Shown in pieces: positions 9,580 to 17,401 of a stretch of DNA of 64,000 nucleotides. This DNA comes from Rubellimicrobium roseum. Lineage in GTDB: Bacteria > Pseudomonadota > Alphaproteobacteria > Rhodobacterales > Rhodobacteraceae. The translations under genes were made by a program, and so were the position numbers. The stretch spans positions 186,001 to 250,000 of the forward strand of contig NZ_VDFV01000001.1 of NCBI RefSeq assembly GCF_006152145.1, read 5' to 3'. A model generated the notes under the pieces. It saw nothing but the letters and a program-made list of their open reading frames with translations. It ran no database searches and was not told where the DNA came from. Numbering within the stretch: position 1 is the stretch's first letter; the number at the start of each line of letters is the position of its first letter.

Positions 9580-11147
9580 AGCACCAGCCCCATCGATCCC
9601 GCGCTGAGGAGCGACAGCGGCATGGTCGTGGCGTTCCCCGCCACGGTCACGCGCCCCTGCGACGCCGCGACGATGTCCCGCTCCGGCTTGATGCCCGGCA
9701 TGATCTCGGTCGCCACCAGCCCGTCACCCGTCAGGCGGATCACGCAGCGCTCGGTGACGTAGATCACGTCCTGCCCCGTGGCCCGCGCCCGCCGGCCCGA
9801 GAAGGTGACGTGCTCCACCTCGTCCACCATCTTCGCGAACTTGCCGGGCTTGCGGACCTTCACGCCGTCCGCCCCCAGCGCCACCTCGGCCCCGGCCTCG
9901 AACCAGCCCGAGAAGACGATTTTGCGGGCGTGGGCCGTGATGTCCACGAAGCCGCCGCAGCCCGCCGTCAGGTACGGCTTCTTGCCCAGCTTCGACACGT
10001 TGACGTTTCCCTCCCGATCCACCTCCAGGAAGCTTAGGAAGCTCATGTCGAAGCCAGCACCCTGGAAGTAGGTGAACTGCTGGGGCGAGGGCACGTAGGC
10101 ATCGGCGTTCGACGCGCAGCCGAAGGCGAAGCCCGTGAGAGGCATCCCCCCGACGGCGCCCTGCTCGATGGCCCAGGTCACGTCCTGCGCCAGCCCCTCT
10201 TCCAGCAGCACGCGCGGCACCATGGCCGAGATGCCGAAGCCCAGGTTCGCCGTCTGCCCGGCGCGCAGTTCCATCGCGGCGCGGCGGGCGATCACCTTCT
10301 CGACTCCGTGCTCGGCCAGGGTGAAGCTGCCCCAAGGCCGCATGATCTCGCCCGAAATGGCGGGATCGTACGGCGTCTCGGTGGTCTGGCGCTGGTCGGG
10401 ATCGACCACGACGAGGTCCACGAGATGCCCCGGCACCCGCACGTCGTGGGGACGCAAGGAGCCGGCCGCGGTGACGCGCTTGACCTGCGCGATCACCAGC
10501 CCGCCATTGCAGCGTGTGGCGATGGCCTGCTCCAGCCCGCCCAGGTAGGCGCCCTCGTGCTCGTAGGTGAGATTGCCGCGCTCGTCCGCGGTGGTGGCGC
10601 GCAGGATGCAGACGTCCGGGGCGATGTTGGGGAAGTGGAGCCACTCCTCGCCATCCAGTTCGACCCGCCGGACAATGGGCCGCGCGGCGCCCGCGCCGTT
10701 CATCGCACAGCCTTCGCGGCGCGGGTCCACGAAGGTGTCGAGCCCGACCTTGGTGAGGACGCCCGGCCGCCGCGCCGCCACGTCGCGGTGCATGTCGAAC
10801 AGGATGCCCGAGGGCACATTGTAGGCCGCCACCCGGTCCTCGACGATCATGCGCCAGATCTCGGGCATGGGCAGCGAGGACGGTCCCGAAGGATAGGACC
10901 CGGCGATCACCGTCGAGATCATCCCATCCCGAGCAATGTGGTCGATACCCTTGACCCCGTACATGTCGCCGGCGGCGATCGGGTGGAGCATGGTCAGGCC
11001 GTGCGGGTGCCCTTCTCGGCCGAAACGCTCGCCCATGGCCCAAAGCACCTTGTCGGGGCAGCCAAGCGCCGAGGAGGAGGAGACCGTCACCACGGCTCCG
11101 TCCGGGATGCGGGTCACGGCGGCCTCAAAGGTGGTCAGCTTCGACAT
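9576..11147 (-). CDS. Acyl-CoA:carboxylate CoA-transferase (class I, YdiF/PCT-like)
   Basis: 523 aa, with the alpha and beta CoA-transferase domains fused in one chain as in propionate CoA-transferase and YdiF. The likely catalytic glutamate is Glu328 in WAIEQGAVGG. Other conserved glycine-rich pieces are GAGFDMSFLSFLE and TAGCGGFVDIT. It moves CoA from an acyl-CoA donor to a carboxylic acid. The chosen start MSKLTTFEAAV lies directly after the Gfo/Idh stop; an upstream in-frame extension exists but overlaps that gene and looks non-coding. It is the second gene from the operon promoter. Confidence 0.92.
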   Translation of the reverse strand: MSKLTTFEAAVTRIPDGAVVTVSSSSALGCPDKVLWAMGERFGREGHPHGLTMLHPIAAGDMYGVKGIDHIARDGMISTVIAGSYPSGPSSLPMPEIWRMIVEDRVAAYNVPSGILFDMHRDVAARRPGVLTKVGLDTFVDPRREGCAMNGAGAARPIVRRVELDGEEWLHFPNIAPDVCILRATTADERGNLTYEHEGAYLGGLEQAIATRCNGGLVIAQVKRVTAAGSLRPHDVRVPGHLVDLVVVDPDQRQTTETPYDPAISGEIMRPWGSFTLAEHGVEKVIARRAAMELRAGQTANLGFGISAMVPRVLLEEGLAQDVTWAIEQGAVGGMPLTGFAFGCASNADAYVPSPQQFTYFQGAGFDMSFLSFLEVDREGNVNVSKLGKKPYLTAGCGGFVDITAHARKIVFSGWFEAGAEVALGADGVKVRKPGKFAKMVDEVEHVTFSGRRARATGQDVIYVTERCVIRLTGDGLVATEIMPGIKPERDIVAASQGRVTVAGNATTMPLSLLSAGSMGLVL

Positions 11148-11149
11148 GA

Positions 11150-12148
11150 TCAGGCTCCGTAGTCGACTTGGGTGCGGGCGCCGCGGCGGGCGGCCTCGCG
11201 GACGGCCAGCGCCACGGCGAGGGAGGCCACGCCGTCCCATCCATCGGCGGAGGGTCGACCGTGCCCCTGGACGGCCTCGGCGAACAGGCGGACGGCGCGA
11301 TCGTAAAGATTGTGGGGCGTCACCGGCACGGGCTTTCGCCCTTCAGCGGTGACGAGCTCGACCTTGCCCACCGGGCGCTGGGTCATCACGCCCCGGGCGT
11401 AGATCGAGCCTTCCGTCCCGTGGATCTCCACCGCCGTCTCGGCGAAGTGATGGGTAAAGCTCTCGTGCGCCGTGACCATCGCGCCCGAGGGCAGCGACCA
11501 GACGGACATGACCGAGTCCTCGACCCCCTGCCCCATCCCGGACTGGCCGGAGAGCGCCACGACCTCCTGTGGGTCCTCACCCAGCAGGAAGCGGATGGTG
11601 TCGGCGTCGTGCACGGTGATGTCGGGGATCACGCCGCCGCCGGCCTCGGCGTCGTTGATCCGCCAGCCCTGCAGGTGCGGCGGCAGAAAGACCGCGTGAT
11701 GGACGCGGGCCGACAGGACCCGGCCGATCCGCCCGCCCGCCACGAGGTCGCGCATCGCCAGATGCGTCGCGGCATTGCGCAGGTGGTGGTTGGTACCGAA
11801 GACAAGGCCCGCGGCCTCGGCAGACGCGACCATCTCACGTGCCTCGGCCACGGTCATGGCCAACGGCTTCTCGCACAGGACGTGCTTTCCGGCCGCGATG
11901 GCGGCCAGCGCTTGGGAGCGATGCTTCTCGTTGGTGGACGAGATGTAGACGGCGTCCACGGCCGGGTCGGCCAGCATCTCATCGAGCGAGGTCGTGGAGG
12001 ACGGAATGCCGTGGCGGCCTGCAAAGTCGGCGGCATGGGCAGGCTGCCCACTCACGACCCAGGTGACCTCGGAGCCCGGAAGGGAGCGGAAAGCTCCGAT
12101 CATTTGCTCGGCCGCGATGGTGCTTGCGCCAACAAGGCCCCAACGCAT
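11150..12148 (-). CDS. Gfo/Idh/MocA family oxidoreductase
   Basis: 332 aa starting MRWGLVGASTIA, with AGAGGAG well placed upstream of the ATG. The N-terminal Rossmann fold carries GLVGAS, and the family lysine motif EKP sits in LCEKPLAMTVAEA. The C-terminal half matches the substrate-binding alpha/beta domain. Members oxidise sugars, inositols and sugar acids with NAD(P). It is the first gene of the operon and begins about 30 nt downstream of the operator-containing promoter. Family breadth prevents a substrate call. Confidence 0.93.
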   Translation of the reverse strand: MRWGLVGASTIAAEQMIGAFRSLPGSEVTWVVSGQPAHAADFAGRHGIPSSTTSLDEMLADPAVDAVYISSTNEKHRSQALAAIAAGKHVLCEKPLAMTVAEAREMVASAEAAGLVFGTNHHLRNAATHLAMRDLVAGGRIGRVLSARVHHAVFLPPHLQGWRINDAEAGGGVIPDITVHDADTIRFLLGEDPQEVVALSGQSGMGQGVEDSVMSVWSLPSGAMVTAHESFTHHFAETAVEIHGTEGSIYARGVMTQRPVGKVELVTAEGRKPVPVTPHNLYDRAVRLFAEAVQGHGRPSADGWDGVASLAVALAVREAARRGARTQVDYGA

Positions 12149-12162
12149 CGATGTGACTCCTC

Positions 12163-12174
12163 TAGAACGTTCCA
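12163..12174. promoter_or_regulatory. Operator half-pair, proximal copy (TAGAACGTTCCA)
   Basis: Imperfect copy, one mismatch from the palindrome TGGAACGTTCCA seen 21 bp away. It covers the expected transcription start of the minus-strand operon. A CpG-centred palindrome of this kind is typical of LacI-family operators; no LacI-type gene lies in this window. Confidence 0.7.
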
Positions 12175-12175
12175 A

Positions 12176-12204
12176 GTATAATATGGAACGTTCCAAAAGG
12201 TCAA
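12176..12204 (-). promoter_or_regulatory. Sigma70-like promoter of the catabolic operon
   Basis: On the minus strand a -35 TTGACC (12199-12204) and a -10 TTATAC (12176-12181) are separated by exactly 17 bp. This is a near-consensus promoter in DNA where AT-rich stretches are rare. The spacer contains a perfect operator palindrome and a second copy follows the -10, so repressor binding would block RNA polymerase. Confidence 0.75.
12184..12195. promoter_or_regulatory. Operator half-pair, distal copy (TGGAACGTTCCA)
   Basis: Perfect 12-bp palindrome inside the promoter spacer. Its centre is 21 bp, two helical turns, from the proximal copy, so two repressor dimers could bind on the same DNA face. 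Confidence 0.75.
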
Positions 12205-12263
12205 CGGCCGATTGTTAGCCCTAGCGAGCGACCTCGTAACTACTACGGTCCGAGAGGCGGATA

Positions 12264-12287
12264 CCGCCCTCCCTGAAGGAAGGGCGG
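12264..12287 (-). terminator. Hairpin downstream of the flavin monooxygenase gene
   Basis: Inverted repeat CCGCCCT...AGGGCGG with a nearly complementary interior (one mismatch). It starts 16 nt past the monooxygenase stop. There is no T-run, so it may be a Rho-dependent end or a 3' stabiliser. It separates the monooxygenase from the promoter of the next operon. Confidence 0.5.
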
Positions 12288-12302
12288 CCGGACGGGGCGG
12301 AT

Positions 12303-14102
12303 TCAGCCCAGGTGATGGGTCTCCGGGATGCCGTAGACCGGAGTGGGAATGCCCTCCATGCGCGCCTTGAGCTGGAGCGACAGGAACTGCGAATAGTGCC
12401 GCGACTGGTGAAGGTTCCCGCCGTGGAACCAAAGCCCCTCCTGTTTCGTGGGCTTCCACATGTTGCGCTGCTCGCCCACCCAGGGCCCCGGGTCCTTGGT
12501 GGTATCCGAACCCAGACCCCAGCACTTGCCGACCTTGTCCGCGACGTCGCGGCCGATCAGGTCCGCCGCCCAGCCGTTCATTGAGCCGTAGCCCGTGGCG
12601 TAGACGATGAGGTCGGCCGGAAGCTCGGTTCCGTCCTCCAGGATCACCGAATCCTCCGTGATCTCGCGAACGTTGCCGTGCGCAAGCTTGATCTGGCCAT
12701 CGATGATGAGTTGGCAGGCGCCCACGTCGATGTAGTAGCCCGAGCCACGCCGCAGGTATTTCATGAACAGGCCCGAGCCGTCGTCGCCCCAGTCGAGTCG
12801 GAAGCCCGCCTTTTCTAGGCCCGCGTAGAAGTCGGCGTCGATCTCGCGCATCCGGTCATAGAGCGGGATCTGGAATTCGTGCAGGATGCGGTAGGGCAGC
12901 GAGGCGAAGATCAGGTCCGCCTTCTCCGTGGTCATGCCGCTCCGCACCGCCTTCTCGGAATAGAGCGCGCCCAGTCCCACCTCCATCAGCGTGTCCGAGC
13001 GCACGATGTGGGTGGGCGAGCGCTGGACCATCGTCACGTCCACGTCGTTCTCCAAGAGCGCGGCGCAGATGTCGTGGGCCGAGTTGTTCGAGCCGATGAC
13101 CACGGCCCGCTTGCCCCGGTAGGCGTCGGGCCCCGGATGCTGCGAAGAATGGTGCTGGTCACCCTTGAACCGGTCCATGCCGGGGAACCGGGGCAGGTTC
13201 GGCTTGCCCGACATCCCGGTGGCAAGGACGAGCTGCTTGGGCCGAAGGACGACCTGCTCGCCGTCACGGTCCACGACGACGGTCCATTCGCCGGTCGCTT
13301 CGTCGTAGCGGGCCGACTTGCAGGTGGTCCGGGTCCAGTAGTTCAGCTCCATGACCTTGGTGTACATCTCCAGCCAGTCGCCGATCTTGTCCTTGGGCGC
13401 GAAGACCGGCCAGTTCGGCGGGAACGGCAGGTAAGGCAGGTTGTCGTACCAGACCGGGTCGTGGAGGCAGAGCGACTTGTAGCGCTTGCGCCAGCTGTCG
13501 CCCGCACGGTCGTTCTTCTCTAGGACGATCGTCGGCACGCCGAGCTGGCGCAGCCGGGCACCGAGCGCGATGCCGCCCTGCCCGCCGCCCACGATCACGA
13601 CATAGGGCTGGCGCGTATAGCCCAGCTCGCGCGCCTCGGCCTCGCGCTCCTCCTTCCAGCTCGGGCGGTTCCTGCCGGCCCCGTGCTTGGCACCCAAGGG
13701 GCGGCCGAAGCCAAGCGGCTCCTCGTGGCCCTTGAGCTCGGACATCGAGGTGAGCAGCGTCCAGATCCGCCCGTTCTTGATCCGCACGAGCCCGTAGCCG
13801 CGCGCGGCCTCCGTCTCGAACTCGATCCAGGCGGTGGCGACGCCGCCGTCGGTGGTGGCGACCTCCCCCTCGGCGACGCGCCAGCCGCGCGGCCGGGTCG
13901 CCCCGAGCTGCGAGCGCAGCATGTCGGCGATCTCGTCCTTCCCTTCCACCGTCCTGATGTTCCAGGTGAAGGTCACCAGGTCGCGCCAGTAGCAGTCGTT
14001 CTGGAAGCAGGCGAGGGCGCGGTCGATGTCCCCCGCCTCGAGCGCCGCCCCGAACTCGTCGAGCAGGGCCGTCACTTGGTCGTTCGCCACGATATCGAGC
14101 AT
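12303..14102 (-). CDS. Flavin-containing monooxygenase with N-terminal NTF2-like domain
   Basis: 599 aa from MLDIVANDQVTALL, preceded by GGGAGG. Residues 1-130 form an NTF2/SnoaL-like domain (WNIRTVEGKDEI, then GWRVAEGEVATTDGG). From residue 168 a class B flavin monooxygenase follows: FAD motif VGGGQGG (171-177), an FMO-type fingerprint around FKGDQHHSSQHPG, the NADPH motif VVIGSNNSAHDI and a late ATGYG. Such enzymes oxygenate a nucleophilic N or S, or carry out a decarboxylating or Baeyer-Villiger step. The gene lies 143 nt downstream of an AcoR-like regulator on the same strand, its probable controller. The link to the catabolic operon beyond is only positional. Confidence 0.9.
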   Translation of the reverse strand: MLDIVANDQVTALLDEFGAALEAGDIDRALACFQNDCYWRDLVTFTWNIRTVEGKDEIADMLRSQLGATRPRGWRVAEGEVATTDGGVATAWIEFETEAARGYGLVRIKNGRIWTLLTSMSELKGHEEPLGFGRPLGAKHGAGRNRPSWKEEREAEARELGYTRQPYVVIVGGGQGGIALGARLRQLGVPTIVLEKNDRAGDSWRKRYKSLCLHDPVWYDNLPYLPFPPNWPVFAPKDKIGDWLEMYTKVMELNYWTRTTCKSARYDEATGEWTVVVDRDGEQVVLRPKQLVLATGMSGKPNLPRFPGMDRFKGDQHHSSQHPGPDAYRGKRAVVIGSNNSAHDICAALLENDVDVTMVQRSPTHIVRSDTLMEVGLGALYSEKAVRSGMTTEKADLIFASLPYRILHEFQIPLYDRMREIDADFYAGLEKAGFRLDWGDDGSGLFMKYLRRGSGYYIDVGACQLIIDGQIKLAHGNVREITEDSVILEDGTELPADLIVYATGYGSMNGWAADLIGRDVADKVGKCWGLGSDTTKDPGPWVGEQRNMWKPTKQEGLWFHGGNLHQSRHYSQFLSLQLKARMEGIPTPVYGIPETHHLG

Positions 14103-14185
14103 GAGTGGTCCTCCCTTGTTGTCTTTGCAGGGGGAGGATGACCCAGGACGGTCGGGGCGCGAGGCGCGAACCCGCGGCCAGTGAC

Positions 14186-14206
14186 GCCGGAACGGAGATT
14201 TCCGGC
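14186..14206. promoter_or_regulatory. Inverted repeat GCCGGAA-N7-TTCCGGC in the monooxygenase leader
   Basis: Perfect 7-bp arms separated by 7 nt in the gap between the regulator and the monooxygenase. It could be an operator or a short hairpin. No -24/-12 (sigma54) promoter was found beside it. Confidence 0.45.
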
Positions 14207-14211
14207 ACGTC

Positions 14212-14237
14212 CGTTGCACGCGCAACGCCGCTGCAAC
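14212..14237. promoter_or_regulatory. Candidate activator site: nested GTTGC/GCAAC repeats
   Basis: CGTTGC-ACGC-GCAACG (14212-14227) is a perfect inverted repeat. A further TGCAAC at 14232-14237 pairs with GTTGCA at 14213-14218. It lies just downstream of the regulator gene and upstream of the monooxygenase, the usual place for an enhancer-type site. A similar CGTTG...CAACG element lies upstream of the regulator itself at 16137-16153. Confidence 0.5.
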
Positions 14238-14245
14238 AGGGCGCG

Positions 14246-16072
14246 TCAGCGCCGGGGCGGTTGGACCAGGCCCAGCCGGCGTGCGCGGCGCAGGATCGTC
14301 GAGCGGTCCACGCCCAGCCGCCGTGCCGCGCAGGACATGTTCCAGCCGCAGGCGGCGAGGATGGCCTCCAGACTCTCCTCCGTCGCCGGGCCGGCGTGGC
14401 CCTCCGGCATCGGCGCGGGCGGAAGGTCAGGCAGGTCGATGACCGGCGCCTCGGCCAGCGCCACCGCCACATCGAGAAGGTTCATCAGCTCGCGCACGTT
14501 GCCCGGCCATGGGCGGGACTTGAGCTGCGCCCGCGCCGCCGGGCTGAGCCGGTAGCTGTCCGCGCGGCCATGCGTCCGCTGGCGCAGCAGCCGGTCGAGG
14601 AGCCAGTCGAAGTCCTGCCGCAACCGCAACGGCGCCACGGTCAGCGTCGCGCCCGCCAGCCGGAAGAAGAGGTCCTCGCGAAACCGTCCCTGCTCCACCG
14701 CCTCCGCGAGGTCCTGCCGCGTGGTCGAGATTAGCCGAACCCGACCCGCAGACCCCGAGCCGAAAGCCTGTGTCTCCACCTCGGACAGCAGCCGAAGCAG
14801 GCGCCCCTGAAGTTCGGGGGGCAGGTCTCCCAGGTTGTCGAAGACCAGCGTGCCACCCCGTGCGCCCTCGACGAGCCGCAGGCCGTCCGCAGTTTCGGCC
14901 AGGAGGGTCCGGTCGGCCCCGGACAGCGCGGCGCAGTTCACCGTGACGAAGGGCCGGCTCCCCGGCTGGCAGTCGTGGATCGCTCGGGCGAGCCGCTCCT
15001 TGCCCGTGCCGGTCTCGCCCCGGATCAGGAGAGGGATGCCGGTCGGGGCCAGCCGCGCCGCCTGCACGAGCAGGCGCCGGATCGCCGGGTCCTCGCCCCC
15101 GAAGTTTCGCAGCGCGGCCGGAAGCTCCGGGGCGGGGGCCGACCGCGGCAGGGGCCCCCGCTGGGGTGCGATGGCGTGGCCGAACATCGCCTGCCCGTCG
15201 CGTAGCCGGATCAGCCGGTCCTCGGTCGGACGGCCGCGCATCAGCTCGGGCAGGTCGTCCACCGACAGTTCCATGAGGCTGTCGAGGCGCTCGCCCAGCA
15301 CCGGCCCTCCGTCGGGCGCGAGCGCCTGCTGCGCGCCGCGCGTCAGGCCGATGATGTGGCCCGTGCCGTCCAGGGCGACCGCGGCCTCGGGGTCCACGTC
15401 GAGGAACTCGGGCATGGTCGAGAAGCGCAGGACCCAGTCGCCCCGCGTCATCGCCATGAGGTTCGCCATCTCGATCCGCCGGGCCGAGGTCCTCACCAGG
15501 TTCATCGCCAGGCTCTGGCTGATCTTGGGCTGGGGCGAGCGCAGGAGCGAGATGTCGAGTACCGCCGCCAGCACGCCCGAGGCGTCGAAGATCGGGGCAG
15601 CCGTGCAGGACAGCCGCGTGTGCATCAGGTCGAAATGGTCGGTCTGGTGAATGGTGACGGGCTCGCCCGCGACGAGACAGGACCCGATTCCGCAGGTGCC
15701 GGCCAGGTCCTCGGACCAGTCCGCGCCAAGGTAGAGCCCCGCCCGGCGCAGGTCCTCCTCGAAGCGCGGGTCCCCGAAATAGTCGACGGTGACCCCCTGG
15801 GCGTCCGCGAGCATCAGGACATAGTTCTGGCCCACGATCTGCCGAAACAATGCCTCAAGGCCGCTGCGGGCGATGGCGATGAGCCGCTCGGCCTGCTCGC
15901 GGTGCTCGCGCAGGCGGGTTTCGGTCACGATGTGGGCCGGGCTGGGGCGCGCGGGATCGAGGCCGTACTGCTCGACGCAGCGACGCCATGACTGCATCAC
16001 GAGGGCGTCGCGACTGCCCTGGCCGCCACTCAGGACCGCATCGATCTCGCGGATGTGGTCGCGGTCCAGCAC
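14246..16072 (-). CDS. AcoR-type transcriptional regulator lacking the GAFTGA loop
   Basis: 608 aa, GTG start with GAGG upstream. Residues ~70-200 are a GAF-type sensor (TCGIGSCLVAGEPVTI), ~220-300 a PAS-like region and ~320-540 an AAA+ domain. A C-terminal Fis-type helix-turn-helix follows (LEAILAACGWNMSCAARRLGVDRSTILRR). Walker A is GETGTGKE (352-359). The stretch after NCAAL (379-383), where sigma54 activators carry the GAFTGA loop, is shortened and has no such motif, and the Walker B Asp-Glu is Asp412-Asn413. It therefore probably does not work with sigma54 RNA polymerase. Family members respond to small molecules such as acetoin or alcohols. It is the likely controller of the adjacent monooxygenase. 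Confidence 0.88.
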   Translation of the reverse strand: MLDRDHIREIDAVLSGGQGSRDALVMQSWRRCVEQYGLDPARPSPAHIVTETRLREHREQAERLIAIARSGLEALFRQIVGQNYVLMLADAQGVTVDYFGDPRFEEDLRRAGLYLGADWSEDLAGTCGIGSCLVAGEPVTIHQTDHFDLMHTRLSCTAAPIFDASGVLAAVLDISLLRSPQPKISQSLAMNLVRTSARRIEMANLMAMTRGDWVLRFSTMPEFLDVDPEAAVALDGTGHIIGLTRGAQQALAPDGGPVLGERLDSLMELSVDDLPELMRGRPTEDRLIRLRDGQAMFGHAIAPQRGPLPRSAPAPELPAALRNFGGEDPAIRRLLVQAARLAPTGIPLLIRGETGTGKERLARAIHDCQPGSRPFVTVNCAALSGADRTLLAETADGLRLVEGARGGTLVFDNLGDLPPELQGRLLRLLSEVETQAFGSGSAGRVRLISTTRQDLAEAVEQGRFREDLFFRLAGATLTVAPLRLRQDFDWLLDRLLRQRTHGRADSYRLSPAARAQLKSRPWPGNVRELMNLLDVAVALAEAPVIDLPDLPPAPMPEGHAGPATEESLEAILAACGWNMSCAARRLGVDRSTILRRARRLGLVQPPRR

Positions 16073-16392
16073 GCCCGCCTCGCTGCCCGGATGACGTCCC
16101 TCATGCTGCGGCCAGCGTGCCGGCTGCGGAATACGACGTTGGTCGTAGCAACGATCGGGCGGTGGGACCGGTCCCCCCGGCTCGCGCGGACCGGTCCCGT
16201 ACGCGACCCTTCAGCCGTCTTCGGATTCCTTTCGCCTGCGTTTCGGGACGGAAACGCCGAGAAGACCCCAGTTTCCGGGAAGCCACGACGGCGCGGCGAA
16301 GTGGAAAGCGCAGGCGCCTTGGCCGCGACCCAGACCCCGGTGACACACCGGGAGACCGGGCTGCCCGACCGTCCCCGCATCCGAGAGGCCCG
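16073..16392. promoter_or_regulatory. Divergent intergenic region with overlapping inverted repeats
   Basis: 320 nt without a supported gene between the regulator (leftward) and the DMT transporter (rightward). The notable element is at 16132-16153: TACGAC-GTTG-GTCGTA (perfect, 4-nt loop) overlaps CGTTG-GTCGTAG-CAACG. It lies 60-80 nt upstream of the regulator start, so it could serve autoregulation. No convincing -35/-10 pair was seen; the rest shows nothing recognisable. Confidence 0.45.
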
Positions 16393-17337
16393 ATGACGCG
16401 CCTGCACGCCAACCTCCTGCTGCTCGTGGCTGCCCTGGCCTGGGGCTCGGGCAATGTCGCCCAAAAGACGGTGCTCGACCACCTCGACCCCCTCAGCGCG
16501 GTCGGCCTGCGCTGCCTGATCGCGGGTCTGCTCGTGCTTCCCCTCGCCCTGCGCGAGGCGGCGCTCCGACCGGCGGATGGCGAGGCGCGCAGCCTCCTGC
16601 AGCTGTCGGGCCTTTTCGCCCTCGCCTTGGTGCTCCAGCAGGCAGCCTTCCTCGACACCACCGTGACCAACGCAGGCTTCTTGGTGAACACCTGCGCAGT
16701 CATGACCCCGCTCGTGGCCTGGGCCTCTCTGCGGCAGCGGCCCGAACCGCCGGTCATGTTGGCCGCGGGAATAACGCTGGCGGGGGTGCTCTGCCTCTCG
16801 GGAGGCCTCTCGGCCACCTTGGGGCCGGGCGACGGCACGGCGCTCCTGTCGGCGCTGGCCTACGCGGCCTGGATGGTCGCGCTGGGCCGGCACGCGGGCC
16901 GCTTCGGCCGGCCGTTCACGACGGGCGCCGCGCAGTTCCTGGCGACGGCCGCCGTCGCGCTGGCGCTGGGCACCACGCAGGGCGGCCCGTCCTGGGCGGA
17001 TACGATGCAGGCCGGCCCGGAGCTCCTGTACCTAGGGATCGTCTCCACGGGGCTCGCCTTCATGCTCCAGATCGCGGCACAGCGTGTGGCCTCGGCCAGC
17101 CAGGCCGCCGTCATCTGCAGCGGGGAGGCCGTGGTGGGCGCGGCCCTCGCCATCTGGCTGCTGGGGGAGGTGCCGGCACGGCACACGATCCTGGGGGCAG
17201 CGCTCATCATGGTGGCGATCGCGCTGGCCGTCCGCCCGGCGACGGCGCCGGTCGCGGCCCGAGCCCCCGGCCGGCTCCGGCCCGCCCGAGGCTGGCGTCG
17301 GCCCTTGACGCTCGGCACGCCACCGCAGCGCCCCTGA
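16393..17337 (+). CDS. DMT family (EamA) transporter
   Basis: 314 aa from MTRLHANLLLLVAALAWGSGNVAQK; an RBS-like GAGAGG lies 7 nt before the ATG. It has ten hydrophobic segments in two EamA repeats. The first repeat contains the family-typical start AALAWGSGNVAQK, and the second ends with the GEAVVGAALAIWLLGE motif seen in drug/metabolite transporters. It is an inner-membrane exporter or importer of a small metabolite; the substrate is not predictable. The last ~35 residues are Arg/Pro-rich and cytoplasmic. It stands alone, divergent from the AcoR-like regulator. Confidence 0.88.
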   Translation: MTRLHANLLLLVAALAWGSGNVAQKTVLDHLDPLSAVGLRCLIAGLLVLPLALREAALRPADGEARSLLQLSGLFALALVLQQAAFLDTTVTNAGFLVNTCAVMTPLVAWASLRQRPEPPVMLAAGITLAGVLCLSGGLSATLGPGDGTALLSALAYAAWMVALGRHAGRFGRPFTTGAAQFLATAAVALALGTTQGGPSWADTMQAGPELLYLGIVSTGLAFMLQIAAQRVASASQAAVICSGEAVVGAALAIWLLGEVPARHTILGAALIMVAIALAVRPATAPVAARAPGRLRPARGWRRPLTLGTPPQRP

Positions 17338-17401
17338 GGCCCGGGGAACGCGCGTCCTGACAGGGGTCGCAGCGGGCGGCGCCTTCGGCTAGGGACCGTC
17401 C

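Noticed and set aside
14103-14245. Sigma54 (-24/-12) promoter for the monooxygenase
   Set aside because: Only a weak TGGCCG...TTCGC resemblance was found on the minus strand, far from consensus, and the neighbouring activator lacks GAFTGA.
15988-16392. N-terminal extension of the DMT transporter
   Set aside because: The extension is Arg/Pro-rich, overlaps the regulator start on the other strand, and the first membrane span begins right after the ATG at 16393.
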